In this document: in pieces, positions 34,650-46,897 of the stretch
How positions within the stretch are numbered: position 1 is the first letter of the stretch
Layout of the letters: each line of letters begins with the position of its first letter
Source of the DNA: Rhynchospora pubera
Taxonomy: Eukaryota; Streptophyta; Magnoliopsida; Poales; Cyperaceae
DNA: 64,000 nucleotides
Assembly (NCBI GenBank): GCA_028095005.1
Contig: CM051459.1
Location: 24,166,699 to 24,230,698 of the forward strand
Reading direction: 5' to 3'
The notes under the pieces: model-generated
Seen by the model: only the letters and a program-made list of their open reading frames with translations
Databases searched by the model: none
Told to the model about the DNA's origin: nothing
Translations under genes and position numbers: made by a program

Positions 34650-36569
34650 AAAAAACAGGAGATATTGTGGTCAGAATCACTGGAGCGAAATTCCTACTTT
34701 TCCTAGCTTCCTCATTTTTTGTTAGAGGATATTGTGGTGTTTTTACAAGGGGATAGTGGCATAGTGCTTGACTGCTGGGATGGGAATGATGGTAGGTATT
34801 TCAGGCCAATGAGCAATTAGAGCAGTGGGTCCCGCCAATTAATGAGTGGTACTATTTTGTGGGGCCAATTCCATCCAGTCTGAGAGGAGGTGCTTTTAGT
34901 ACAATTTAAGTTGGGGTCGGCTACATGTCTATCATCTAACTATAATGGTTAGTTTCATCCCAAACAGTCATTGACAGGTGGGCCCACCTTGATTATTGAA
35001 AAATTGCCGATTTTTTATTAATAAATTATAATATTAAATAATCTATTTAGTAAATCGATGTAATATTTAATAATAGTAAAAAGTTGGGACGATTAGAATC
35101 ACCACAAATATGGCGATTTAATTGCAACACAAAATATGGCTGTTCAGCACTTGAGTCTGTCTTCCTGGTTTCGGATCCCATCTAATAAATTATATATGTT
35201 ACATGTACATAATTTTTTTTAATTTGAGTGGGCCAATTTGGGCTAGGATCAGGCGGAGAAACTAGAAACAAGTTCTCTAGAAAGGCCTACTGAAAGTCAG
35301 GAGACTTACAGAGAAGCATCCAAATTGCTTAGCACGTGGCATTAAATTTGAAATATTAAATTATGAGTTTATGACAAAATCAACGTGACGAGATGTCAAA
35401 CTGAAGGTATTATTCTAGAACTTAATAATCTTGCCTCAGGGACCCAAGAATATATAGAACTTAATAATCTTGCGTAACAACAACGATTGATAATATATAT
35501 ATGAATTATGGTTATTATTGCATGATGGAACTTTGACTGTATTATTTTTTTAAAAAAATTGAATCTGATTTGGTTTCTCTTAAAATTATATTCTTTTTTT
35601 TTTTCCCAAAGAGTCAACTGTATTAATGCACTGCAACGCATTGAAATACTAATAGTAAGAAGCTTAGATCACATTCCTACCAGACAGAAATGTGAAGTGT
35701 GACATGTGAAAAGCATAGTTAGATATACAAATTAAAAGCTCATCTCCTAACTTGGGGACTTGGGGGGTCATTCATGGGCAATATAAAAATAGTAAGACAT
35801 ATAAATGTCAAAATATTGGGTTTGTGTCCTTTTCATTCCTTGTTGCGTGTACGTGCACGTGGGTTTACATCAGGCCATAAATGTGGTCAAAATACATTAA
35901 TTAGTGAGTTAGATCTTGATTAGTTTCTAATACTTCAATGCATAATTCAGTCTGAATAGTCTTTGGTGATTTGAATAGACAGAGAGAGCTAGCGTTCATA
36001 CTATAGCTAGTTGCATATTCTTTATAAATGCAAAGCCCACATTGGGTTAATACTGCTTTCACATTGCTGACAAGAAGTAATAAAAAATATTGCAATAAAA
36101 TCATAATCCCACGTAAAAGATTTACTCTATGTTTGAATTTAATGTTGAGTTTGGCAGTATTTATGAGAAATTCTAGAAAGATTGAGCAAGTGCCGCATTA
36201 AGACTGTACATTCAAGTTTGGTTGTTGGAGATGGTCAAGAGTTCAAAATCCTTTCCATTACCGGCAGGTAAATTTTGTTGGAAGTTCCCCATGAAAAAAA
36301 AATCTTCCAATCCAACTCTGTTATTCAATTTCCAACCGAAGTATCAATATAGAAGTGAGTATTGTGGTTTAGTTAAACTTAATCCGGTCAATTGAATAAA
36401 AAAGTAAAAAGAAATTGAAAAGAATTTGACGATCTGAAATTGACTCTTTGCAGTTCTATAAAACTCAGATGTAACTTCTTGTTTGCTACATGAAATTTTA
36501 TACTAGGTCTATAAACAAAAGGATAACTAAATAGAAATTTGACATCATTTTCAAAACAGAATATACAAA
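34650..36569. other. Intergenic DNA
   Basis: No gene recognised. A run of overlapping ACGTG words (GTACGTGCACGTGGG) lies near 35850 without an adjacent gene. Confidence 0.5.
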
Positions 36570-36910
36570 GAGAATATCTATTGCGCATACTAATGTACCG
36601 GAGCTTTGGTACATGCTGACCCGAACTCTTAAAATTGCTTCAAAATGACCGATCCAAAGCGTACAAAATAATCTCCCTATTGTAATCTCTTTCCTAACCA
36701 AATTTTATCTTTTTAATTTTAGAAAAATTATTAATCTATTTTTTTCTAAACCGTTAAAAAATACTGGACGACAAAAATATTTCAATAAAGAGACCATATA
36801 GGACAGTTTGAATCGATGAATCAATTATTTTGAAGTAGATCTAAATGTTTGGATCAATATGTACGTCAGTTTCGGTACATTAGTATGTACTATGTACCAT
36901 AGATATTCTC
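36570..36910. mobile_element. MITE with GAGAATATCTAT inverted ends
   Basis: The left end GAGAATATCTATTGCGCATA then CTAATGTACCGG and the right end CATTAGTATGTAC plus ATAGATATTCTC are inverted over about 50 bp, with TACGTCAG/CTGAC words inside. About 341 bp, non-coding. Confidence 0.65.
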
Positions 36911-37091
36911 ATATATATAAAATTTATAAATTGAATAATAGTAATAGAACCGGAAGTATAGTTCTGAGTTCTGACCAAGATATGGGCTTTGGCAAAATGA
37001 TTACAAAGTAAACTGTCTCAAGAGATGGGCCCGATATAAAGCACTCTAATAAGTTAAGGCCTTTGTCTTCTTTTGGTCTGCTTTCTGTAGC

Positions 37092-37149
37092 CCATGTAAA
37101 GGGCACCTAAAAGGTCAAAAGCAGGCCATGTAAAGGACACCTAAAAGGT
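37092..37149. repeat. 24-bp direct repeat pair
   Basis: CCATGTAAAGGGCACCTAAA and CCATGTAAAGGACACCTAAA, each followed by AGGT, are 34 bp apart start to start. Local duplication only. Confidence 0.7.
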
Positions 37150-37506
37150 GTACTCGTTCAAAGTAAAATATTATGCTTTTTTCTCTCGAGGAATTGCGTC
37201 ACTAAAAAAATTCACCAAATGTGGAAGTAATTAAGTTGATGAAAATAACGATTCAAATCACTGAACTAAGAAAGAGAGCACCATACTTAAGCTCGTGAAC
37301 ACAAAATAATTCTTAAAATATTAAAATAAGGAGAAAAAAATGGGTGTTGGATTTTCAAAATCATGCAATTTCAATAATAAACAGAGACGTTAAGCACATT
37401 TTCTATCTTAAATCTTACCTACAACTACAAGTCTACAACTAATAAAGAAAAGAAAAGGCGATACAAAAGAAGAATGCTATTTTCCTGATTGCCTTGGAGC
37501 TATTTT

Positions 37507-37696
37507 CCCGAATCCCGTGTAGCGCGGGACACCGTGTAGCGCGCGTACGAGCCGTCTGATCTTGATCGGACGGTTCATTTTTTACGGGCCTATCAATCTA
37601 GGTTACATGCACGGGGCTCCCTTGTCCATTGGATCTTGATCAGACGGCTACGATGCCGCGCTACACGGTGTGCCGCGCGGCACCAGATCTGAACTC
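37507..37696 (+). mobile_element. GC-rich Mutator-type MITE, copy 2
   Basis: 190 bp differing at one position from the element at 8380-8569 (CTCCCTTG here, CTCTCTTG there), in the same orientation 29 kb away. No target duplication is visible at this copy, so one flank may have been altered after insertion. Confidence 0.85.
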
Positions 37697-40545
37697 CCCT
37701 CATTGACCACCAAAAGCCTAAGCAAATTTACCTTTTCAAAATTCGTACCGAAAAGTGTTTTTGCCAGCATTAATTAAGTTATGGGAAATGACGCAATGGT
37801 GCTTCTTCACGTGGTCCGCAATTTTTAACTCGTGAAAAGTTTACTTGAAACGAACAAAGCAACTTGTCAATTTGTAAAACAGAGGTTTTAGTCGGAAAGG
37901 TTTAGATTCCTGTAAGCACCAAAGTCTCATCTTTCATAAAGCTAATCAAACCATTAGCGGGAATAATAAAGCGTCCTTTTCAACTGTGATCTTCTCCTCT
38001 CCAGTTTCAGCTAAATGGAAGCGTGTTTGCACGCAGAAAATTTCAAAAGAATTTATCATTCTTTTTGGATACCTAAATCATCACGTCATTTCTTTCTCGA
38101 AATATAAAATAGCTCCAATTAAAATGTTTATCAACACGAACTTTCTTTTTTTTTTTCTCTTTCATTATGTAAATGTAAATTTAAGTGGTCTTTTACGTGT
38201 ACTTGAAATGACGTTTGCAATTAAACGAATTAACAAAAAAAAGATAATAAGGAAATTAAAAATTTAAAATGTATGGATTATAAAGTTGGCTTTTTTTGTG
38301 AATTAAAGAAGTAAATCAATCAACTATCGGATTGCTCCATACTAGGTACTTAGGTAGTCGCTACCTATAGTCTATCCAAAAAAAAAAAATACTATCGTAT
38401 TGCTCCAGTTCTTAATCTGTTTTGTTAAGCACAAAATTAATTACGAATCATGTCTTAACCTTCAAAAATGTAAAACTATAAATTTAATTTATAGAATATA
38501 ATGAGAGACGATGTTGCATGTTATGATAGATGAGCGAGCGGGTATAATTGTTAGCACACTTTATTTTTACTTTAAACAACTAATTCTAGAAACATGTCCT
38601 CAAATTATTTTTTTTTGTTTAAATTCTATATAGTCAATCTATCACCTATTGCTATTCTATTCTTATTAGGTTGATATTCATTCTTAAAACAGGACTCGGC
38701 TTGATAGTTGACAGCGTCGAACAAATGGAAATATTCAGCGATTTGAATAGACTGGAAACAAAACTACAAAAGGACAACAAATTTATTAAAAACCTTTCGC
38801 TGTTGCTTGTGACTTTCAAACCAACCAATCAACGAAGATAACTTTGTGGCATGACCCTAGATTTATGTGCCTATACATAAAGCCTATTATTCGCCTACAA
38901 TTATTTGAGGATTTACGTTACTAAAAGGGAGCCTAAAATGCCCTCAAGCTAGCGTTGTCATGTCTCAACATTTGGAATGGAAAATTCTTATTTCTTTTAC
39001 AAGCATTTAGCACAATGGTAGTTGTTATGCCGGGTTGTTATCTTCTTTAAGCATCATAAAAGTTGGTTTTTTTTTTTTAATTGTGCTGGTTTCACCGTAA
39101 GATCTAATTATAAATCTAGACATAGAAACTAATTTTATAAATCATATTTCGTATTGAAAAAAATGGATTGGGCTCGTCTCCAACAAGTTCAACAACAGTC
39201 CAATATAGTAATATAGTTCATAGATAACCTACAAATAATGAGCAGCATCTTACGAAAATGAATAGTCAAATTTCGGCCTATTAGAAATTATAAGTTATGA
39301 ACTCAGATACAAGCAGAAGGAATAAACATAACAAAATCAAACTAAAAGTATTGTGTTCTTTGATCATCAACTCCTGTTACGATATTTAAGAAAGAAAAAT
39401 GAAAAAACCTAATTAGGAGAAAATTTGAGCGGTAATTAATAGATCTTAATTGATACTAAGGATAATTTATACATTTAGAAAAAAAATTATTTTGCTAAGA
39501 AAAAATCCAGTTGCCCGAAGCACCTTCTCTTACAATGGCAGAAGTCTAATTTAAAAAAGTTAATGGTCGCGCTTTAAATGGTAATTTTTTTTTATACAAC
39601 GTCTCACGCAAATTTGAAAGAATTTACAGGTTTTAGTGCATTGAAATTGTTGCAACTTTGCAGGTCATAAGGATGCAGTATGACGAAAGCTACATTAATT
39701 TCATATGTTTAGATAGAAAATGAAAATAAGTTTGGATATCATTGAAACACATGGTCGTTTTTGAAATTTCATTTTTATTTTAAAAAGTTTATAACAGATG
39801 ATTCATTTCACTCGTTGCGAATTTAGTGTCAAAAATGCAATTTTGATTATTATTTGGTGATCCGTACTATATTCAAGGTAATGTGATTTCGAGCCTTAAT
39901 CTCATACTACTGCTAATGCTGCTATATGAATATATTATACATATATATTCCACCTCACTAATTGATAATCTACATGGCCCGCTATGATACTATAAATTAC
40001 GCAAATCTTAATTTAGAGAGCTGGAATGACATACGGAGTTGTTCCTCTTTATCTCTGTTCTTTTGCGAGTTTATATCATAAAAGTTTTAAGGATGACGCT
40101 ATCAACTTCATCCCATTTCCGTCCGCTCTTAAAATTATTTTTTCTTTTTACGCGTACTTCGGCGTGGGCTTGAGTGATTGTGCATGGGTTGGGGCCTTAT
40201 CCTGCGGTTCAATCTGATCTCGTAGAATTATTACTTTTATTTTTATTTTTTTTATTATCGTTGCATTGGTTGAACTATACTGATTTTTCTTTTTCTCATA
40301 TTATTTTTTAGTCAGTTAATTGTAAGTTTTAATTTAAAAAAATGTTTCTTAAGTTTTAGATAGTTTTCAATCAAAATTAATACAATTTAGAATTCGTTCC
40401 TTCATTGGAAAAAGTGCTGATAAAAATTAACCAACTAATTTTGCAAACAACTCAATAAGTAACCAATCAATTCTCAAACATCAGCAAATTTCATAGATAA
40501 ACAATAGATCATAGTAAAGATATCTACAAAGTTTTTTTAATTTAT
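37697..40545. other. AT-rich intergenic DNA
   Basis: About 2.8 kb without a supportable gene or bounded element. Confidence 0.5.
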
Positions 40546-40548
40546 TAA

Positions 40549-40750
40549 GGCACTGATCAATATGATGTTTACGTGGGATATCATTTCATTTCAATTCAAT
40601 AAGAATTGATTTTATAGGATTTCGTTGGATCTAATTCCATGGAAATTCCAACCAAATGACATCAAATTCTTTCATTTTGATCGAGAATTTTTTAACGAAA
40701 TGAAATGAAATGAAATCCCACGTTAAAAAAATGGCATTTTGATCAGGGCC
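40549..40750. mobile_element. Tourist-like MITE (copy 2)
   Basis: GGCACTGATCA on the left and TGATCAGGGCC on the right, with target duplication TAA (40546-40548, 40751-40753). The interior GAAATGAAATGAAATCCCAC against GTGGGATATCATTTCATTTC pairs as well, so the whole unit can fold back. Related to 29870-30059. Confidence 0.78.
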
Positions 40751-40753
40751 TAA

Positions 40754-42096
40754 ATAATTTGATCAGTTTAAATTATTTTCCTATCTAATTTATTTTATTA
40801 ACTTTATTATTAAAATGCATAATTTACAATTGAAAAAAAATAATAATATAGCAAATAGGCGTCTGCCTTGGATGAGACTGTCGCTGAGCAGATTGGGCCT
40901 GAATTTCTGGGCTGATGGTTTATAGTGACGAGAGTCGATTCAATTATTGAAACGACACGTCGGATCCGGACTTCATGCCAACTCAACATACTCAGCCTAT
41001 TGGATCAATTTGTATACGGACGTAACATTTGTAAACATTTATTAATAATTAAATTTTCATAGAACTTGGTCTCAATTGTCATCACAAGATATAATTGTGA
41101 AAACAAATTTACTATATTTTAAGTCATCCGACGGGTAATCACACTGTTAAATTATTTTAATTTTTTTAGAAAAATTGTATGATATTGATATTGACTATTG
41201 AGTTAAATGACACGTCTATATAATAGAACCGTTCTATAATTACATTGTAGCGAATAAAAGCAGCAGACAGGGACTTCTGTCAATTCCAATCAAACAGTCA
41301 AACTAGGTTAAAAGGAAGAGAGAGAAAAAAAGAGAGGAAATAAGTACAAAAGGAAAAAAAAAGTAATTTTAAGTTCTTCCACTAGAGAGAGGATATTCTT
41401 GGTTTATACGCTTACACTTGTACCTCTTATATCATCCAAGCAATAAAATAGCGAGAAGATAATTACAGAAATTTGCAGTAAAAAAATGAAAGCGAAATCA
41501 AACCATATTTGCACCTCTACATGCAGACAAAGGGTGACTATATATTTTCATCTTTTTTAATAAATATTTTATACACATCCCTTTCCAAATTCAAATTGCA
41601 ATTAATATAAATTAAAACTTATCTTCTGCGTATTTTAAGCTCAAGTGTCATTGTATAAGATTGGGTCACATGACTAACATCGTTTACTTTTTTCTTGCAA
41701 AAAAAGAAGAAGAAGAGAGGAATAAGTGTTATTATGCATTAAAAAAAATGTTCTGCAATTAATGAAAAAATTTCATTCTAGGTCCAAGATAGGGATAAAA
41801 AATACAGCATTAAATTTAATTCTCTCTAGGTTAGAAAAATATTCAAGATCCTCTTTAACCCAATCAAACCAAAAAGTCCTAAGCAATGTCCAAACAAGTT
41901 AAAGAAAAAAAAAATAAAAAGAAAAAAAAGTAGAAACAAAGAAGAATCTAACAGAACTAACCCCCATATAAAATATTCCATACTTTAATTCCCTTTCCTC
42001 TATACCGCATCAAATCTCTCTCTCTCTCTCTTTCTCTGAGAATAATAAATACCCACTGATCAACATTAATTAATTAATTAACTATAATAACCAAAA
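40754..42096. other. Intergenic and 3' flank of the S40 gene
   Basis: A (CT)n microsatellite lies at about 42016-42038, close to where the S40 transcript should end. Otherwise AT-rich with no gene. Confidence 0.5.
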
Positions 42097-42594
42097 TTAG
42101 TCTTGAAACCCCGTCTTTTCCCAAATTGCATTACGAAGGCGGCTCAAATCCCTTCCCTTGAGAGTTCTACCGACGCCTTCATGCACCGAGAACGACATGG
42201 CCCGGTTTCGGTACACCATCTCATGCGGCGGGACCCACGTGCCGGTCTCTAACTCCCCGGCCACGTCGTCGTCATCCACCTCCCACTCTCTGGCCCCGAC
42301 GCTATTCTTATACTCGTTGCCGAGTATCTTCGACCAGTCCGGTATGTTGACCGGCAGAGACGCCGGGCCAGTACCCGTACCGGTGCTGGTACTACGTCGG
42401 TCTGATTTGGTTTTCGCACGGGGGGTTGCCTGGATCGGACTAGAGAAGTCACCGGGGACCGGCTCAACAGACTGGCCCCAGATGTCAGACTCCTCAAACT
42501 CTTCTGAGTCGACCCGGGTGGAACGTACCGGGTTCTGTACCGGCGAGAAGAACCGGGACGCTTGCTTCAACATGGATCGGTTCCTTCCTGCCAT
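42097..42594 (-). CDS. S40: S40 / DUF584 senescence-regulator family protein
   Basis: Intron-less gene for a 165-aa protein starting MAGRNRSMLKQASRFFSPVQ. The C-terminal block (about residues 120-165) is the family signature: VPPHEMVYRNRAMSFSVHEG, then VGRTLKGRDLSRLRNAIWEK and TGF. The middle is low-complexity with an STGTGTGP run and an acidic patch EWEVDDDD before the signature. S40 proteins are small, generally nuclear, and in several plants are induced during leaf senescence, darkness, abscisic acid or pathogen stress; their biochemical role is unknown. The methionine at 42594 is the first in frame. A TATA box lies about 160 bp upstream and an ABRE/CE3-like cluster about 1.4 kb upstream. 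No close gene neighbour. Confidence 0.93.
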   Translation of the reverse strand: MAGRNRSMLKQASRFFSPVQNPVRSTRVDSEEFEESDIWGQSVEPVPGDFSSPIQATPRAKTKSDRRSTSTGTGTGPASLPVNIPDWSKILGNEYKNSVGAREWEVDDDDVAGELETGTWVPPHEMVYRNRAMSFSVHEGVGRTLKGRDLSRLRNAIWEKTGFQD

Positions 42595-42752
42595 TTTCTT
42601 TCGGATTGGTATAACCTTCGTTTTCGATTTGAAGCCTTTGATAATTTGATTGATATTTGAAGAGTAGAGAAAGAAACTTAATTAATTAAAAAATTTAAAA
42701 AAGGTAATTAATCTGCGGCTTAGTTTCTTCTCGTTAGAGGGGTTTGGTGTGG

Positions 42753-42760
42753 TTTTTATA
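42753..42760 (-). promoter_or_regulatory. TATA box of the S40 gene
   Basis: On the minus strand TATAAAAA lies about 160 bp before the start codon, implying a leader of roughly 130 bp. Confidence 0.65.
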
Positions 42761-42769
42761 GAAAGAAAA

Positions 42770-45392
42770 GGAAGGGGCGTTGTGGATAAGGCTCTTTCTC
42801 TCTCTCTACTTTGCCCTTTGGAATATTCGAAATTTACAAAATCGCCACTGGTTTTGGAGTTTGGTGCATGGCTCCCCATTGGCTCTTTACGTATTGTAAT
42901 TTAAGGTGCTCTGCGCAGTTTGGTTGAGGGAAAAAATTTTGTACACCGAATTGCACCCGGAAGGATTTCCATATCTTGCCAGAATTTTGTGATGAATAAT
43001 TAGGAATTAGTTTATGACTTGTATTGAGTAAAAATATAAGTAAAACATAATTTATTTTATAGAAAGATTTTTTTAGCAAACGATAGTGCAATGCCTTTAT
43101 TTTTCTTTTTTCTTTCTGATCAGAACATTTTTATGTGTAATTGGAATGATATAGTGTTGACATTACCAGACAAGTAGATAAATAAGGAATATTTTTATTA
43201 GCGGTCAATAACCAATGATATTAGTTTAACCAACTTTGAAAGATTATTGATAATAATATTACTAAATGAAGTAGATTGTATTTTTAGGATTACATAAGAT
43301 CGGGTTCTACTAGCAATAAATTACTTTGACGAGCTTGTCAAAAGATTTAAAATTCAGTGAGAAGAATTTTAAAATAATAAATTTTGGATAGCCTTGTTGG
43401 ACTTATCAATCAATAGCATAAGAAGTTGCATTAAATCTAGTGTCATTTAGTATTTCATTAGAGATTGTTAAATATGACCATCACAAAATTTTAGTTCATT
43501 TGATGAACAATGCTAAAATTTTGGTAAATTTATTAAATTATTTTAATATATATTATAAGTTATGTTACAAATATTTTAAAATTAAAATTATTTTTATAAT
43601 CGATCAATTAAATATCATGTTCATAATTTCTGTTAGAATTCGGATATTATTTTGGGGCTATTCATGTGCATCGTCTATCTTTTATTTGGACTTTAAACGC
43701 GGTAACGGCCATTATTGATATAGGCTCAGCGTCTATCAGATAATCTAGTCCGTTCAAATTTTGCAGACACTTCCAATCGGACGGCTGACCAAAGGATGAC
43801 GATTCGAAAAGATAACGACAAAACAAGAGGGGAGCACAGGCAGCGGTACGAAGGGCATTGCAGTAATAACATATATCATGTCTTATCTTTTCCAGAGAAA
43901 AAAATAGCACTTCTCTCGGTTTTCTGTCGCGACGTCAAGGAGAGAAGGTTGGAGGGGGGCCCCACAGGCGTGGTTTACGAGCTTGAGATGCTGACGCGTG
44001 TCTTTTCCGTATCGGGCTGACACGTGTCGTACAGACAGCGAGAGGATTTTGGGGGTAGCGAAACCACGTGAAGTGGGGCCCTTCTTATAGAGACTGTTGC
44101 TTCCGGCCAGCTCTTATTGTGACACTGAGCGTGGGCCCCACGGGATTGAATGGGAGGGTTTAGATCGAGTCTCGTTTGTTTGGATTACGTGGCCTGTTTT
44201 GACTGGTGCGTATAATTTCGAAGTAAATTAGTCTGATGCTAATATGCTATGGAGTGGGGAAAACGCTATGCCCATACTGATAAATGGGTACGGATGTAAG
44301 TGTAAAAAAAAAGTTGAAAAAGTGCTATTAATTTTTTTAATAAATAAGTAGGTGAAATTAGAGTTGACACGAAACCTCCAATTCTTACCTACAAAGACTA
44401 GAAAATCATAATGTCTGACGCTTTGACGTGAATAATTATAAAGCTATAAAATAAAAAATCCCAATTTTTGGTGTAATCCAATGTAAGAAATTAAGAATAA
44501 CACATGTAAAAAAGTTATAAAAATAGGATTTACTTTATTATTGAAACTTGAAAGTAGTGAAATCAAATAATGACACAGTAAAAATTGTATAATTTGGAAG
44601 AAGCTAGTTTGATGCAAGGCACACATGTTTCAAGGTGTGCCATGTGATTGTTACATGTTTCACATAATTTGGGCAATTTGGACAATAATTGACCTCATAG
44701 CTTCCCTTCTCTTATTGGCTGTGTGGCCATGCTTATAACACGAGTAATTATTTAATAAGTTAAAGTAGGCTACAAAGTTAATAGCATGAGATTTGGCTGA
44801 TAATTATAAATTAAGTACCGAGATCTGAGCAAGAGACGGTGGTTGGCTGATGGAGATAACAATTCGGCAATTTCAAGATAATAGTGTGCTTTTGTAGTAC
44901 TTTGAGGATGCTTCTCTTTAGGCTCTATCCACTAGTTACCTACATTACATGTAGGTTATCTTACTGATCCTAACTTCTCTAAAGAGACCGACAGCTGTCA
45001 ATTGTCATGCTAACAACCATCATAAAATTATGAAAACTGATTTCAAATAATATGTTAAAATTTGTGCATTAGTCTTTTCTCCTTACAAAGTTAGTCCAAT
45101 GTATATGTTTCAGCCCATATATTAAAGTTAGTCCATTGTATAATTTCCCTGTTTTATATATTTTTATATAAATAGGCCTTATTTGGATGAGGTAAGGATT
45201 ACTATCCTCTCCAATGGAACAAAAAGGGTGACATTTTTTTTAGGCCCGTCGGATTGCTTAAAGATTCGCAAAATATTGCAGAAGAAGAAGCGACGCAAAA
45301 TTGATCAGCTGTTTTGTTGAATAAAAGCAGGCACATTAATTGCAAGTTGCATGGTGTGCCGGGTCAATTCTGACTCTTTGTAGTTAGTCCGC
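42770..45392. other. S40 upstream region and intergenic DNA
   Basis: 42900-43740 is AT-rich. 43740-44170 is clearly GC-richer and holds the ABRE/CE3 words. 44200-45390 is AT-rich again. No coding gene supported. Confidence 0.5.
43993..44070. promoter_or_regulatory. CE3-ABRE-G-box cluster
   Basis: GACGCGTGTC (43993-44002) matches the core of coupling element 3. GACACGTGTC (44019-44028) is a palindromic ABRE/G-box. CCACGTG follows at 44064-44070. Such combinations act as ABA-response units in some seed and stress genes. Distance to the S40 start is about 1.4-1.5 kb, so the link to S40 is inferred. Confidence 0.5.
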
Positions 45393-45400
45393 GACACGTA

Positions 45401-45594
45401 CAGTGGCGGATCTAGGAAAAATATTTAGGTGGGACTTGGTTGCTCCAATGAATCATTTGATTGAACAGTTTTTCTTCTTCTGTTATTCAGCCCCACATTT
45501 GAGTGTTCCAATGACAGAAAAAATTCGCTGAGGCTAAAGAGGGACTCCAGGGGCTCGACGGCGGTAGGTGGGGTTCTAGCCCCACCCGCCCCTG
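45401..45594. mobile_element. hAT MITE (copy B)
   Basis: 194 bp with ends CAGTGGCGGATCTAGG and (complement of right) CAGGGGCGGGTGGGGC, flanked by a perfect 8-bp duplication GACACGTA (45393-45400, 45595-45602). An inverted relative of 28602-28810. Confidence 0.9.
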
Positions 45595-45942
45595 GACACG
45601 TATGACTACTCTGGATCTCCGCACCAGATCATACTTGTCTGCCCGTATAGTAGTTACGACTTACGAACGAATAGAATTTGATGCTGTGAGATGATCGATT
45701 GTTTTGGTCATCTCGTTTGTTAAGTCCATTTTTAATTTATAAAACTCGTTCAGCTGTGAAATTAGAGCATAGAAATTGCCAGGAAAAAAAAAAAATCGGA
45801 GCATGCGTGTGAGCTGTGGCCCCTTTTAAAAACATCTCTCAGTATTTTTGTTAAATCAAGTTCCCAGATCATAGATATTTGTTAATCTAATCTTGTTATT
45901 AAATATTTTGTTAACTTAACTGTTGTGAAAAATCAATTTTTG

Positions 45943-46073
45943 ATCTAGTGGCAAAAAGTAATGCACTTTGAGTGAAAGATCACAGGTCCGAAATCCAACT
46001 GAAAGTCTTTCATAAATATTTAATTAAAAAAATAAATTAGATGGCGTAAACCCTAATTTATCTTAAAAAAAAC
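45943..46073 (+). repeat. tRNA-derived SINE copy, best-preserved
   Basis: A-box-like ATCTAGTGGCAAAAAG (from 45943), the block TAATGCACTTTGAGTGAAAG, B-box-like GGTCCGAAATCC (45985-45996), then CATAAATATTTAATTAAAAA and a CTTAAAAAAAAC tail. Promoter boxes about 40 bp apart and A-rich tail fit a pol-III SINE. Confidence 0.72.
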
Positions 46074-46142
46074 TTTACTATTTCTGTGTTAAAAGATAAT
46101 GGAGATAATATAGGAATGATTTTTGTTCCTGTCCTTCTCAAA

Positions 46143-46301
46143 GGCTCCGTTTGGATACCGGGTGGGAAGAAGGGAAGAAGGAAAGAAGGGAAAAAATTTA
46201 TTATAAACAATTCAAACTCTTCACAAAGTTACACACTTCCCAATACTTCTTTTCACTTCTTCCCTTTTTCTCTTCTTCCCACACCTCATCCAAACGGAGC
46301 C
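46143..46301. mobile_element. MITE with GGCTCCGTTTGGAT ends
   Basis: Perfect 14-bp inverted ends GGCTCCGTTTGGAT / ATCCAAACGGAGCC. The interior AAAGTTACACACTTCCCAAT matches the 4661-4805 element in reverse. A-rich flanks allow a 3-bp AAA duplication but do not prove it. Confidence 0.8.
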
Positions 46302-46897
46302 AAAAAAACAAAAGGAGTATCATGGGAAAATGAGGATCTGAAACGAAGAACTGTTTGCTTAGGGATGTATGTAATTCAGAATTCCATATTCTCTATTTTC
46401 TTTTTAACTAAGCGAAGATATTTTACTAGTTCTTAATTCTTTTGGGAGACTAAGAAAAAAAAAAGGAAGACTATTTCAATAAGAACACATTGAACAGTTC
46501 GGATCGATTGTTAGAATCTCGAAAATTGTGATTTGATCGTAGTCGCGACTGATTTTAACCTTTCTCACATTATAGGGCCTAAACAATGATTACAAAATGC
46601 AAATACAATCAAACCGAATAGTGGCTCATCTAAACTCTAGAATCGGTACTAATAAAAACATTGTGGTACTTGTGCAAGACAAATGATAATCGAGAGAAAA
46701 AGAAAAACAATAAGAAACGAGAAAAATAACCTATAAAATAGTTATAAGAAATTAACAATTATAGTCTTTAAACCAAAAGTATTTTGATTAGTCTTTTCCA
46801 AATCTCATTCCATAGATTCTGCGGACAAAAGTTTATCCTGACCTATTTATGTCAGCCTGCCATTTCCTCTAATACTAGTGAGCGAATGCTATGTAGA

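Noticed and set aside
35845..35865. GTACGTGCACGTGGG as a promoter element
   Set aside because: No gene is recognisable within several kilobases in either direction.
42158..42649. 163-codon plus-strand frame over the S40 gene
   Set aside because: Antisense shadow of the S40 coding sequence, which has the conserved family signature on the minus strand.
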